NCBI RefSeq assembly: GCF_000374865.1
Contig: NZ_KB895455.1
Location: 204,274-268,273, forward strand
Source: Arthrobacter sp. 135MFCol5.1
GTDB lineage: Bacteria > Actinomycetota > Actinomycetes > Actinomycetales > Micrococcaceae
Length of the DNA stretch: 64,000 bases
Reading direction: 5' to 3'
The stretch's first letter is position 1. Each line of letters begins with the position of its first letter. Position numbers and translations under genes: made by a program. A model generated the notes under the pieces. That model was not told the origin of the DNA. It did no database searches and saw nothing but the letters and a program-made list of their open reading frames with translations. Shown here piece after piece: positions 7,802 through 16,433 of this stretch.

Positions 7802-9439
7802 TTACTGTTCGGCCGGAAACACGGCCGGAATGAGGAAGCCGTCCCGCACCAGGTTGGCCACGTCGGCAAGCAGCAAGCGCTGGAACGACCCGGCCTCGCC
7901 GCCCAGGAGGGCCTCCAGGGCCGCGGCGATCTGCCCGGCGGCCAGGTCGCCGTCGCACGCTGAGACGAACCCGGCCAGCTCGGTGCTCATCAGGTTGGTG
8001 CGGCGCAGCCCGGCGCCCTGCCGGAGCAGGATCACGCCAGGGTGCTCGGCGCCGGGGCGCTGGTGGCGCTCCTCGGTGACGTCGTCGGCCACGAGCAGGT
8101 GCGTTCCGGCGAGATCGTGCGCTGCCAGCCAGTCGCTGCGTTCGACGGCGGCGCCCAGGTGGGGTCCGATGGGCTGCTCGATGGGGTATGTGATTTCCTC
8201 AAAGCGGCTGATGGTTTCCTGCCCGGCCGCAGCGGGGTGCCGCAGCCACACCATGCCAAAGCCGATCCCGGCGACGTTCCGGGACCCGAAATCCGCGAGG
8301 TACGCGGCGTAGGCGTCCCGGTAGTGTGCCCGGTCTCGGGATTCGGAGGCGTCCTGCAGCCAGGTTTCCGCGTATTGTTCCGGGCTGACCTGCTCCCGCT
8401 GGATGAACCAGGCGTCGGTGCCTGCCCGCACCCAGGACCTCGGCCGCTCGTCCCAGTTGGCGCCGGCGGGGACTTCCCAGTTTCCCAGCAGCTGGGCCAC
8501 GCCGCCCGGCGCCAGGACGCCGGGCAGGTCCGCCACCAGGGACGCGACGATCTCATCGCCCGGCAGGCCGCCGTCGCGGTAGGTGAATTGGCCGGCCGCG
8601 TCCTCTCCGGCACTGCGCGGCGTGATCACGAACGGCGGGTTGGACACCACCAGGCCGAATTCCTCCCCGGCCACCGGCTCCAGCAGCGAACCCAGGCGCA
8701 GGCTCACCCGGTCCTCGAGCCGGTCCGGGTCCACGGAGAGTGCCTCGGCGTTGAGCAGGATGTTGAAGCGGGCATAGGCCAGGGCGCGTTCGGAGATGTC
8801 GGTGGCGGTCACGTGCTGGCAGTGGTGCAGCAGGTGGAAGGCCTGGATGCCGCATCCCGTGCCCAGGTCCAGGGCGCGTTCGGTGTGCTGCCGGACGGTG
8901 GTCTGCACCAGCGTGGTGGATGCCTGCCCGATGCCCAGGACATGGTCGTGCCGCAGGACTCCTGCCTGCTGGTGGGCCGCGAGGTCGCTGGCCACCCACA
9001 GTTCAGCGCCGCCGCTGCCGTCGGGGTTGGCATCCCAGCCGTACGGGCGCAGGTCGGCTTTGGCCGTGATGCGGGGCGTGCCGGGGACGGGCTGGACCAG
9101 CCCCAGCTCCAGGAGCCCTTCCACGCCGATGCCCGGCAGCGCGGCGTCGAGCGTTTCCCGTTCCTGCGGCTCGGCCAGGAGCCACAGCCGGACGACGGCG
9201 GCAAGGGGTGCCGCCGCTGCGGTGCGCTGCACTGCCTGCGCGGTTGCCAGCATGGCGGGAATGACCTGGTCCCGGTTCAGCGCCGCGGAGGCCGTGGGCC
9301 CCAGCAGCCGGGCGACGCCGTCGAGCGTGTAGTCGATCCTGCGGAGGTCTGCGGCGAGCGCCGCCAGCAGCCCGGGAAGGTCGCTGCGGGGTGCGTCGGG
9401 AGTGTTGCCGGCGGTGAACTCGTACGGGGATTTAGGCAC
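7802..9439 (-). CDS. Class I SAM-dependent methyltransferase (HemK-like core) with extra N- and C-terminal domains
   Basis: 545 residues starting at a GTG. The central Rossmann methyltransferase has motif I ALDLGTGCGIQAFHLL and motif IV LVVSNPPFV. NPPF/Y is characteristic of enzymes methylating planar nitrogens (protein glutamine N5, adenine N6, RNA guanine N2). It is flanked by an N-terminal all-alpha region of about 190 residues and a C-terminal region of about 160, a layout seen in conserved actinobacterial proteins of unassigned target. Its start is only 43 bases from the divergent lipoprotein start at 9483, so both must use a compact shared promoter region. Substrate unknown. Confidence 0.8.
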   Translation of the reverse strand: MPKSPYEFTAGNTPDAPRSDLPGLLAALAADLRRIDYTLDGVARLLGPTASAALNRDQVIPAMLATAQAVQRTAAAAPLAAVVRLWLLAEPQERETLDAALPGIGVEGLLELGLVQPVPGTPRITAKADLRPYGWDANPDGSGGAELWVASDLAAHQQAGVLRHDHVLGIGQASTTLVQTTVRQHTERALDLGTGCGIQAFHLLHHCQHVTATDISERALAYARFNILLNAEALSVDPDRLEDRVSLRLGSLLEPVAGEEFGLVVSNPPFVITPRSAGEDAAGQFTYRDGGLPGDEIVASLVADLPGVLAPGGVAQLLGNWEVPAGANWDERPRSWVRAGTDAWFIQREQVSPEQYAETWLQDASESRDRAHYRDAYAAYLADFGSRNVAGIGFGMVWLRHPAAAGQETISRFEEITYPIEQPIGPHLGAAVERSDWLAAHDLAGTHLLVADDVTEERHQRPGAEHPGVILLRQGAGLRRTNLMSTELAGFVSACDGDLAAGQIAAALEALLGGEAGSFQRLLLADVANLVRDGFLIPAVFPAEQ

Positions 9440-9482
9440 CGCTCAAGTTTAGTCCGGCCCGGCAGCGGGGTACGGTGGAAGC

Positions 9483-9953
9483 ATGCCTTCCCGCCTGACC
9501 TTCCTTCCGCGCGCCCGCACCGCCGCGGTACGCCGTACGCTGCCGGCGGTACTGGTGGCCGCAGCCCTTGGGCTCACCGTCGCAGGGTGTTCGCCTGCGG
9601 GCTCGGTGGAGGCCGCGGATGTTCCGCAGTGGCGGGCCACGGCGCTGCCCACGTCCCCGGCGGACGTGGTGCTTCAGGATTCGGGCAAGATCCTCAACCG
9701 GGACCACCTCGTGCAGGAAGCACCTTCCGTTCCTGCCGGCAGCTACACGCTCACGGCGGTGTGTGCCGGCACCGGCAAGGCGTTCTTCGCGGTGTCACTG
9801 GACGGCAAGGCCGTCACCGAAGCGGGTGCGGCCTGCAACGGCCGTGCCGAGACCACCAGGATCAACCTGCCTGCCGGCGGCCGGGTCCAAATCAGCAGCT
9901 CCAGCGTGGACGCCCCGCTGCTCTACGCGTACCGGCTGGCCCCGGCGCAATAA
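9483..9953 (+). CDS. Putative small lipoprotein, paralogue of the next gene
   Basis: 156 residues. A basic N-terminus and hydrophobic segment lead to a lipobox LTVAGC (Cys about residue 36), so it should be a lipid-anchored exported protein. The mature part has two cysteines (in TAVCAG and AACNG) separated by a short FAVSLDG strand, and ends YAYRLAPAQ. The same spacing of Cys, FxVS and a terminal YAxRL occurs in the downstream protein at 10005, so the pair looks like an old tandem duplication. I do not recognise a named family. A small beta-sandwich is plausible but is inference. Confidence 0.75.
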   Translation: MPSRLTFLPRARTAAVRRTLPAVLVAAALGLTVAGCSPAGSVEAADVPQWRATALPTSPADVVLQDSGKILNRDHLVQEAPSVPAGSYTLTAVCAGTGKAFFAVSLDGKAVTEAGAACNGRAETTRINLPAGGRVQISSSSVDAPLLYAYRLAPAQ

Positions 9954-10004
9954 CACCGGTTTCCGGCTCTGGCCCGGCGCCCGTCGCGGGCATACAGTCG
10001 GACT

Positions 10005-10568
10005 ATGCCCAGTGTGCGGAGGTTCTCCGCGCCCCTTCCCCGAAGGACAGCACGGGCGCCGCGGGCACCGAAGCCCGCGGCCGCCGTCGCCCTTGGACTG
10101 GTGCTTGCGGCAGGTGCCCTGGCGGGCTGCGAATATACGTACGACGACGGCCGGGCCGGTGCCGTCCAGGGCGGCACTACCATCGCCCCGGTTCCAGCGT
10201 TCACCCGCGATCCTTTGCAACAGGACCCGGTCAGCGGCGCCGACCTCGATGATTGGGTGTCCCGTGCCCTGCCGGAGGGTACGGCACCCGAGGTCCAGGC
10301 CGATGCCGGGTTGTTGGGGTCCGGCGAAGTGCGGACCGTGGCATCACCGGCACTGGAGACCGGCACATACTCGCTGGCCTTGGCCTGCCGAAGCCAACGC
10401 CGGGTAGCGTTCACGGTGAGCACCGAGGACGTGACGCTGGTGGATCTTGGCCTTCGCTGCGGCATCAACCGGGAGAACGTCTTCTATCTCTCCACCCGGA
10501 GCGTCCTGACGGTGCGGCTGGAAGCGGGCAGCGCGGCGAACTATGCGTTCCGGCTCCGCAGGCTTTGA
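10005..10568 (+). CDS. Putative small lipoprotein, paralogue of the previous gene
   Basis: 187 residues with an Arg-rich N-terminus, hydrophobic stretch and lipobox LAGC (about residue 41). The mature part starts with a linker of low complexity. The last 90 residues align with the upstream protein at 9483: alanine-rich approach, GTYSLALAC, FTVSTED, LRCG and a final YAFRLRRL. It starts 51 bases after the upstream stop, same strand, so co-transcription is likely. The convergent trhO gene ends 9 bases downstream with no clear terminator. No family name is recognised. Confidence 0.75.
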   Translation: MPSVRRFSAPLPRRTARAPRAPKPAAAVALGLVLAAGALAGCEYTYDDGRAGAVQGGTTIAPVPAFTRDPLQQDPVSGADLDDWVSRALPEGTAPEVQADAGLLGSGEVRTVASPALETGTYSLALACRSQRRVAFTVSTEDVTLVDLGLRCGINRENVFYLSTRSVLTVRLEAGSAANYAFRLRRL

Positions 10569-10577
10569 CGTGCGGGC

Positions 10578-11474
10578 TCAGGCAGCGGCGCAGCCTTCGG
10601 GGCAGCGGAGCGTCTCCGGGCTGGAGGCGCACCCGGCGCAGTACAGCGTCAGGGTCCGGCAGCTGGGGTTGGAGCAGTTCTCGAATTTGCTGGTGGGTGC
10701 CGAGCAGCGGGCGCACTGGCCGATCGTCTTGGCGTCCTCGCTGAACTCGAGGTGCATGCGCTTGTCGAAGACGTAGAGTGAGCCTTCCCAGAGCCCCTGG
10801 TCCTTGAAGGCCTCGCCATAGCGGACAATGCCGCCGTCGAGCTGGTAGACCTCCTTGAAGCCGCGGTTCACCATCAGGCTGGAGAGGACCTCGCAGCGGA
10901 TGCCGCCGGTGCAGTAGGTGACCACGGGCTTGTCCTTGAGGTCGTCGTACTTGCCCGAGTCGAGTTCCTTGATGAAGTCGTGCGTGGTGGCGACGTCGGG
11001 GACCACGGCGTCCTTGAACCGGCCGATTTGGGCCTCAAAGGCATTCCTGCCGTCGAAGAACACCACGTCCTCGCCGCCCTGCTTCTTGGCGTCCACCAGT
11101 TCGTGCAGTTCCTCGGGCTTGAGGTGCTTGCCTCCGCCCACCACTCCATTGGCGTCGACGGTCAATTCTCCGGGCGCACCGAAGGAGACGATCTCGTCCC
11201 GCACCTTGACGCTGAGCCTGGGAAAGTCCTCTGCGCCGCCGTCGGACCACTTCACGTCGATGCCCCGGAACCCCGGGTACTCGCGGGTGGTCTTGACGTA
11301 CTGTTTGACCGCGCCGATTTCCCCGCCCACCGTGGCGTTGATTCCGTCCTTGGAGATAAGGATGCGGCCGGTCAGGCCGAGCTTCTCGCAGAGGGCGCGC
11401 TGCCAAAGCCGCACGGCGTCCGGATCCGCGATAGGGGTAAAGCCGTAAAAGAGCACAATTCGGTTCAAAGCCAC
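10578..11474 (-). CDS. trhO: tRNA uridine(34) hydroxylase (rhodanese-domain TrhO/YceA family)
   Basis: 298 residues from a GTG start. The N-terminal acylphosphatase-like UPF0176 domain reads [12 protein letters not shown] and GINATVGG. The central rhodanese domain has the active-site loop [15 protein letters not shown] with its cysteine. The C-terminal segment is Cys-rich (CARC, CSNPSC, CAGC). TrhO proteins use oxygen to hydroxylate U34 in a subset of tRNAs on the way to 5-methoxy-type modifications. The gene stands alone between two convergent or divergent neighbours. The assignment follows the family; the modification itself is not shown here. Confidence 0.9.
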   Translation of the reverse strand: MALNRIVLFYGFTPIADPDAVRLWQRALCEKLGLTGRILISKDGINATVGGEIGAVKQYVKTTREYPGFRGIDVKWSDGGAEDFPRLSVKVRDEIVSFGAPGELTVDANGVVGGGKHLKPEELHELVDAKKQGGEDVVFFDGRNAFEAQIGRFKDAVVPDVATTHDFIKELDSGKYDDLKDKPVVTYCTGGIRCEVLSSLMVNRGFKEVYQLDGGIVRYGEAFKDQGLWEGSLYVFDKRMHLEFSEDAKTIGQCARCSAPTSKFENCSNPSCRTLTLYCAGCASSPETLRCPEGCAAA

Positions 11475-11600
11475 GTATTTAAGGGTACCGCCGGCCCGGA
11501 GCAGGGTTACCGCCGGCCCGGGAGCGGGGGCGCATCACAATTCCATAAGCACTGGGCCACCCCCTGTTGCTGGCGATCCTGCTGGAATAGTCTTCATGCC

Positions 11601-12293
11601 ATGAGTCAGGAAACCCTGGTTGAAGACATCACTGGCCTTTTTCAGGTGTGGGTTGCGGGCTGGGCCGGATGTCGCGGCTACCGGACCTCGACGCAGGGCC
11701 GGTTCCCCGCTGTGCTCCGGGCTGATACCAGCGGTGACTGGGAAGTTTTTGCGTCCGAACCCAGCCCCGACGAATTCGCGGCCCTGGCCGCCACGACTGC
11801 CGAAGCGCCCGCCCGCGTGCTGACCATCCTTACGCGCGATCCCGCCCGGTTCACCGGCCTGGCGGCCAAGCACGGGTTGAACGTCACCTCCGATTCGCAG
11901 ACGATGATGATCGTGGACATGGAGACCCAGGACGCCGAGGATCCATGGCTTTCCGACGACGACCTGAGCCTGTCCACGTTCGAGCGGGATGGCGTGCACT
12001 ACGCAGAGGTCCGCTCCGGGGACGAGATCGCGGCCAGCGGAAGGGTATTCGTCGTGGGCGATACCGCGGTGTTCGACAAGATCATCACCGAGCCCGCATT
12101 CCAGCGCAGGGGCCTGGGCAGCCTCATCATGCGGGCCTTGGCGGCACAGGCCTTCGGCCACGACGTGCGTACAGGACTCCTGCTGGCGTCCACTGACGGA
12201 CAGAAGCTGTACTCACACCTGGGCTGGACCACGGTGGCCCGCGTCCTGATGCTCTCGGCGTCCCACGACGGAGCGGATCTTTCGCTCAGCTGA
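11601..12293 (+). CDS. GNAT-family N-acetyltransferase
   Basis: 230 residues. The start is the ATG at 11601; another ATG five bases earlier is out of frame. The first ~130 residues form a divergent domain. The C-terminal half is a canonical GNAT fold with acetyl-CoA pyrophosphate loop QRRGLGSLIMRALAAQA, a preceding VFDKIITEPAF strand and the late YSHLGW motif. It acetylates a small molecule or protein amine; the target is not deducible. It is divergent from trhO and ends 73 bases before the helicase start, in the same direction. Confidence 0.82.
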   Translation: MSQETLVEDITGLFQVWVAGWAGCRGYRTSTQGRFPAVLRADTSGDWEVFASEPSPDEFAALAATTAEAPARVLTILTRDPARFTGLAAKHGLNVTSDSQTMMIVDMETQDAEDPWLSDDDLSLSTFERDGVHYAEVRSGDEIAASGRVFVVGDTAVFDKIITEPAFQRRGLGSLIMRALAAQAFGHDVRTGLLLASTDGQKLYSHLGWTTVARVLMLSASHDGADLSLS

Positions 12294-12366
12294 GGGTGGC
12301 CCGGCCCGGTTGTGCGTTTGGCGAACCGCTGCCCTCCGGCTTGGTGCCGGGTGGAAGAATAGTGGG

Positions 12367-14742
12367 GTGACCCCCCATGACTCCCTGATTCCCCTCCTGG
12401 GCCGCGGCCCGGAACCGGAACAGCTCCGTCATGTCCGCACCATCCCTGCGCGGGAGGCGGTCCACGAGCCTTGGCCTGAATGGATGCACCCGGACCTCGT
12501 TGAGGCATACGGCTCGCTCGGCATCCGGGAGCCGTACCGCCACCAGGTGGAGGCAGCCAACGCCGCCCATGAGGGGAAGCACGTGGTGGTGGCCACCGGA
12601 ACCGCGTCGGGGAAATCGCTGGCGTACCAGTTGCCGGCGCTGGACGCGATCCACCGGTCGGAGTTGCGTGTGCTGGCCGACCCGGGGAAGATCCACGACG
12701 ACGGCGCCGTGACGCTGTACCTCTCCCCCACCAAGGCACTGGCGGCGGACCAGTTGAACGCCATCCGGGCTTTGAAACTGCCTACGGTCCGGGCGGAGAC
12801 CTACGACGGGGATACCGATCCAGCTGCCCGCCGCTGGATCCGGGACCACGCGAACTTCATCCTGGCCAACCCAGACATGCTGCACTTCGGCATCCTCCCC
12901 AACCACGCGTGGTGGGCGTCGTTCTTCCGCCGGTTGCGCTATGTCATCGTCGATGAGGCGCACAGTTACCGTGGCGTGTTCGGCTCCCATGTGGCTAACC
13001 TGATGCGGCGGCTGCGCCGGATCTGCGCCTACTACGGGGCAGGATCGTCGTACCCGGAGCCGGTGTTCATTGCGGCATCGGCCACGGCGTCGGAGCCTGA
13101 CGTCTCCTTCGCGCGCCTCATTGGCGCCCCCGTCACTGCGGTGTCCCGCGATTGCTCGCCCCACGGTGCCACCACGGTGGCACTCTGGGAACCGGCGCTG
13201 ACGGACGTCCGCGGCGAGAACGGTGCCAAGGAACGACGGACGGCCGTGGCGGAGACCTCTGACCTGCTGGCCAACCTGGTGTCCGCGCAGATCCGCACCA
13301 TCGCGTTCATCAAGTCACGACGTGGCGCGGAAACCATCTCCGCCATTACCAAACGGCTCCTTGACGAGGTGGATCCGAGCCTGCCGCAACGCGTGGCCGC
13401 GTACCGCTCGGGCTACCTGCCGGAGGAACGCCGGGCGGTGGAGAAGGCGTTGCGTTCCGGCCAGTTGCTGGGTGTTTCCAGTACGTCGGCCCTGGAACTG
13501 GGGATCGACATTTCCGGCCTTGATGCTGTCCTGGTGGCCGGGTGGCCTGGAACGCGGGCCTCGCTGTTCCAGCAGATCGGCAGGGCGGGCCGCGCCGGCC
13601 AGGATGCGATTGCGGCCTTCGTGGCAAGCGACGACCCCCTGGACACCTACCTGGTGAACCATCCCGAAGCCATCTTCGACGTTTCGGTGGAAGCAACGGT
13701 CTTTGACCCTTCAAATCCCTACGTCCTGGGGCCGCATCTGTGCGCCGCGGCCGCTGAACTTCCGCTGGGACCGGCGGAGCTCGATCTCTTCGGCGATACC
13801 GCAGAGATGCTCCTGGACCGGCTGGTGGCACAGGGCTACCTCCGGCGCCGGCCGGCCGGCTGGTTCTGGACCCATTCGCAGAGTGCCGCCGCCATGGTCA
13901 ACCTCCGGGCGGACGGAGGGGGACCCGTCAGCATCGTGGACGCCGAGACCGGTTCGCTCCTGGGAACCATGGACTCGCCGCAGACCCACTACCAGGCGCA
14001 CACCGGGGCGGTGTACGTCCACCAGGGCGACACCTATGTGGTGGAGGACCTCAACGAAGACGACCACTGCGTCATGGTGCGGCGCGCCAACCCGGACTAT
14101 TACACGACCGCGCGGGACGTGACCCAGATCGAGGTGCTGGAGACCCAGCGAACCATGCAGTGGGGTGACGTGACGGTCCACTTCGGCGACGTAAAGGTCA
14201 CCACCCAGGTGGTTTCCTTCCAGCGCAAGGCACTGATTTCCAATGAGGTGCTGGGCGAGGAACCGTTGGAGCTGGGCGCACGCGACCTTTTCACCAAAGC
14301 GGTGTGGTTCGTGGTGGAGAACCGTTCCCTGACGGCGGCGGGACTGATCGAGGCACAGTTCCCGGGTGCCTTGCACGCTGCCGAACACGCGGCAATAGGG
14401 CTTCTTCCCCTGGTGGCTTCCAGCGACCGGTGGGATATCGGCGGGGTCTCAACCGCACTGCACGCCGATACCGGGGTGCCCACCATCTTTGTGTATGACG
14501 GGCACCCCGGGGGCGCCGGGTTCGCCGAACGGGGGTTCGACAAGGCCATGGTGTGGCTGGCGGCCACGCGGGACGCCATCAAGGCCTGCGAGTGTGACAC
14601 CGGCTGCCCGTCCTGTGTCCAGTCGCCCAAGTGCGGCAATAAGAACAACCCGTTGGACAAGGCCGCGGCGGTAACCCTGCTGGATGTCCTGCTCAAGGAC
14701 GCCTCGGAAGCCAGCCGGGAGGTGCTGGACGCCAGGAGCTGA
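12367..14742 (+). CDS. DEAH-box helicase of the helicase/secretion neighbourhood (MrfA/YprA-like)
   Basis: 791 residues from a GTG start. RecA1 carries Walker A VATGTASGKSLAYQ and motif II VDEAHSYRG; RecA2 carries QQIGRAGRAGQ (motif VI). The C-terminal DUF1998-type zinc module has clustered cysteines in CECDTGCPSCVQSPKC. This layout is that of MrfA/YprA-like helicases, which act in nucleotide-excision-type DNA repair in Bacillus. In actinobacteria this gene is consistently placed next to a Tad-like secretion locus, as here. It converges on the Tad operon, whose last gene ends at 14865. A direct role in pilus assembly is not indicated by its domains. Confidence 0.92.
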   Translation: MTPHDSLIPLLGRGPEPEQLRHVRTIPAREAVHEPWPEWMHPDLVEAYGSLGIREPYRHQVEAANAAHEGKHVVVATGTASGKSLAYQLPALDAIHRSELRVLADPGKIHDDGAVTLYLSPTKALAADQLNAIRALKLPTVRAETYDGDTDPAARRWIRDHANFILANPDMLHFGILPNHAWWASFFRRLRYVIVDEAHSYRGVFGSHVANLMRRLRRICAYYGAGSSYPEPVFIAASATASEPDVSFARLIGAPVTAVSRDCSPHGATTVALWEPALTDVRGENGAKERRTAVAETSDLLANLVSAQIRTIAFIKSRRGAETISAITKRLLDEVDPSLPQRVAAYRSGYLPEERRAVEKALRSGQLLGVSSTSALELGIDISGLDAVLVAGWPGTRASLFQQIGRAGRAGQDAIAAFVASDDPLDTYLVNHPEAIFDVSVEATVFDPSNPYVLGPHLCAAAAELPLGPAELDLFGDTAEMLLDRLVAQGYLRRRPAGWFWTHSQSAAAMVNLRADGGGPVSIVDAETGSLLGTMDSPQTHYQAHTGAVYVHQGDTYVVEDLNEDDHCVMVRRANPDYYTTARDVTQIEVLETQRTMQWGDVTVHFGDVKVTTQVVSFQRKALISNEVLGEEPLELGARDLFTKAVWFVVENRSLTAAGLIEAQFPGALHAAEHAAIGLLPLVASSDRWDIGGVSTALHADTGVPTIFVYDGHPGGAGFAERGFDKAMVWLAATRDAIKACECDTGCPSCVQSPKCGNKNNPLDKAAAVTLLDVLLKDASEASREVLDARS

Positions 14743-14759
14743 GCGGAACGTGCCGGTCG

Positions 14760-14821
14760 GAAGGACGTGCAGGGCTGAAGAACGTGGGGACTGAAGGACC
14801 TGCAGGCTGAAGGATGTGCGG
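14760..14821 (+). repeat. Four imperfect 16-17 bp tandem repeats
   Basis: Copies begin at 14760, 14777, 14793 and 14809 and follow the consensus GAAGRAYSTGSRG, with the connecting bases partly conserved (GGCT/ACT/GCT). The repeat lies in the 122-base gap between the convergent stops of the helicase and the last tad gene. It is followed by a short GCGGCGC/GCGCCGC inverted repeat (14818 and 14842) that may act as a weak terminator. Confidence 0.6.
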
Positions 14822-14864
14822 CGCGGCGTGGACAGTCCCGTGCGCCGCCCCCCATGGCATCTCC

Positions 14865-15326
14865 TCACGGAGGTGGCCCGGCCCGTGCATGTCCCGTGGC
14901 GGCGCCCAGGAGCGACCGTTCGTTAAGCTCGGTCCGCACGTCAATCGTCTGCCCGGCACCTTCCACGCAACTGATCACTGTGGCGGCATGGCGGCCCGAT
15001 ACCTCTGAGGCAACCATGCAGGGTTCCCCGGTGGTGATGCCGCGGAGGGCGTCGGCCGCTGCGAGGGCTGCCAAGTCCGCGGCTGCAGCCGCCCGGCTGG
15101 CCAGCACGGCCGACTGGGCGAGCAAGAGCATGACGGCCATGGCTGTCATGACCACCAGCGCCAGCCCTGCCGCCATTACCGTTCCGGAGCCGCGCTCCCG
15201 GCCATCGTGCGCACCCGTCCAGCTGGACGAACCGCCAAGGCGACCCAGCCTGTCGGCTGGGCACTCCCTTGAGGCTGGGCGGCACGCGCGGGCCTTTGCT
15301 GGGAGGCGCGTTTCCATCCCCGTCAC
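14865..15326 (-). CDS. TadE-like pseudopilin of the helicase/secretion neighbourhood (Rv3654c-like)
   Basis: 153 residues, last gene of the Tad operon. A polar N-terminal stretch of about 45 residues ends in RGSGTVMAAGLALVVMTAMA, a single transmembrane helix followed by an Ala-rich helical part (AAAAADLAALAAADAL). This is typical of the small Rv3654c-type protein found beside Tad loci. Unlike the two upstream pilin-like proteins it has Met rather than Glu at position +5 after the putative cleavage Gly. Its start overlaps the tadE stop by 4 bases (ATGA-type), so translation is coupled. Confidence 0.78.
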   Translation of the reverse strand: MTGMETRLPAKARACRPASRECPADRLGRLGGSSSWTGAHDGRERGSGTVMAAGLALVVMTAMAVMLLLAQSAVLASRAAAAADLAALAAADALRGITTGEPCMVASEVSGRHAATVISCVEGAGQTIDVRTELNERSLLGAATGHARAGPPP

Positions 15327-15895
15327 CGGTTGCCCTTTCCATCGGTCAGGCCGCTGCCGTTGCGGGTCCCGTCTGCGCCACCGGTTCCCGGCGACTCACT
15401 CCGCGTCGACGCGCGTGCGGTGAGGGTCCACGGAATGGACGCTCCCAGCGGTCCGGACACATGGTCGGTGACGGTGATGCTGAACCATTCGCCGTCGGCC
15501 GCAATGGACGCGGCCGCCGAGTCGCCGGCAAGGGTCCTGACTGTATGTTGCACGGCGCCGGGGTCTTCGCCCCGGGCCAGGGCCCGCGCCCCGGCGCGGG
15601 CTCCTTCTTCGATCCGCAGTTGCGTCATACCTGCGGCGGCTCCGGCCAGCAGCATGGCAAGCAGCGCCAGTACCGCCGGCAGCGCCACGGCGAACTCTGC
15701 TGTGACCGCGCCCCTGGCCATCCCCCTGGGCGACACATCGGCAGTGCCCGGTACATTGTGTTTGTGCGGCGCATGGGGCGGGTCCTGCGAACTGGTGTTG
15801 CCCGCGGCCTGGCGTTTGTCCGGCGAACGGGTCCTGCCTGGGGCATGGGGCGTGTCGGGTGAATCGGCAGTGCCCGGCGCCTGGGGGCCGGTCAC
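15323..15895 (-). CDS. tadE: TadE-family pseudopilin with long proline-rich leader
   Basis: 190 residues from a GTG that overlaps the previous stop (GTGA). The pilin-like core is ARGAVTAEFAVALPAVLALL, with a class IVb cleavage site G62|AVTAEF (Glu at +5), followed by a membrane helix and a globular tail rich in beta strands. The first ~58 residues are unusually long for a leader and rich in Pro/His/Asp, with two copies of a PGTADxSP-like segment. An internal ATG at 15721 would give a short, conventional leader, so the true start is open. It is predicted to be a minor pilin or assembly factor of the Flp-type fibre. Confidence 0.8.
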   Translation of the reverse strand: MTGPQAPGTADSPDTPHAPGRTRSPDKRQAAGNTSSQDPPHAPHKHNVPGTADVSPRGMARGAVTAEFAVALPAVLALLAMLLAGAAAGMTQLRIEEGARAGARALARGEDPGAVQHTVRTLAGDSAAASIAADGEWFSITVTDHVSGPLGASIPWTLTARASTRSESPGTGGADGTRNGSGLTDGKGNR

Positions 15896-16272
15896 GGCAA
15901 CGCCAGCGCGGTCCGGATCAGGTTCAGCAGGAAGCCGCGGACTTCGTCACTGCGAAGGATGAACACGAGCAGCCCGGCGAAGCCGACAGCGGCCAGGGTG
16001 GCGATGGCATATTCCGCCGTGGCCATACCTGCCTCAGAGCCCAGCAGCCCGGCCCTGCGCCGGTTCCCATGCCGGAATGGATCCGATCCCGGGTAAAGCT
16101 CAACGACATTGCCGTCTGCGGCCGCTGCGCCATGCCTGGCAGAAGCGATGGGCGCGGAAGCGTGCCCGGTACCGCCGGTGGCGAACCCTTGACCGCCGGG
16201 TGAGGTGCCGGCCGTGGCGGAGTCGGCGAGCGCAGGGGTTCCGGCGGAGCAGCGGTGGTGGTGGATGGACAT
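15892..16272 (-). CDS. DUF4244 small pilin-like protein
   Basis: 126 residues. The ATG at 16270-16272 is preferred because AAAGGA precedes it; a longer open frame upstream is not gene-like. After a low-complexity leader of about 80 residues comes EAGMATAEYAIATLAAVGFA, a type IVb prepilin motif G82|MATAEY with Glu +5 and Tyr +6 as in Flp pilins. A single membrane helix follows and the protein ends within 30 residues. This short hydrophobic protein is the best candidate for the main fibre subunit of the locus. Its start lies 161 bases downstream of the tadC stop, with no obvious terminator between them. Confidence 0.8.
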   Translation of the reverse strand: MSIHHHRCSAGTPALADSATAGTSPGGQGFATGGTGHASAPIASARHGAAAADGNVVELYPGSDPFRHGNRRRAGLLGSEAGMATAEYAIATLAAVGFAGLLVFILRSDEVRGFLLNLIRTALALP

Positions 16273-16433
16273 GTGTTTTCCTTTCGCGGGTCTGCCGGGG
16301 TGTTTCCCGGCTGTCTCGACTCTTCCCGCCGGCGCTGCGGCCGGTAAGGGGTGGGGTGGGCTAAGTGGAAAAGCCGGGCCGCCGCCAGCTTGTGGAGGAA
16401 AGGACAGAGGCGCCGGGGTATCCGGGCGGAGGT

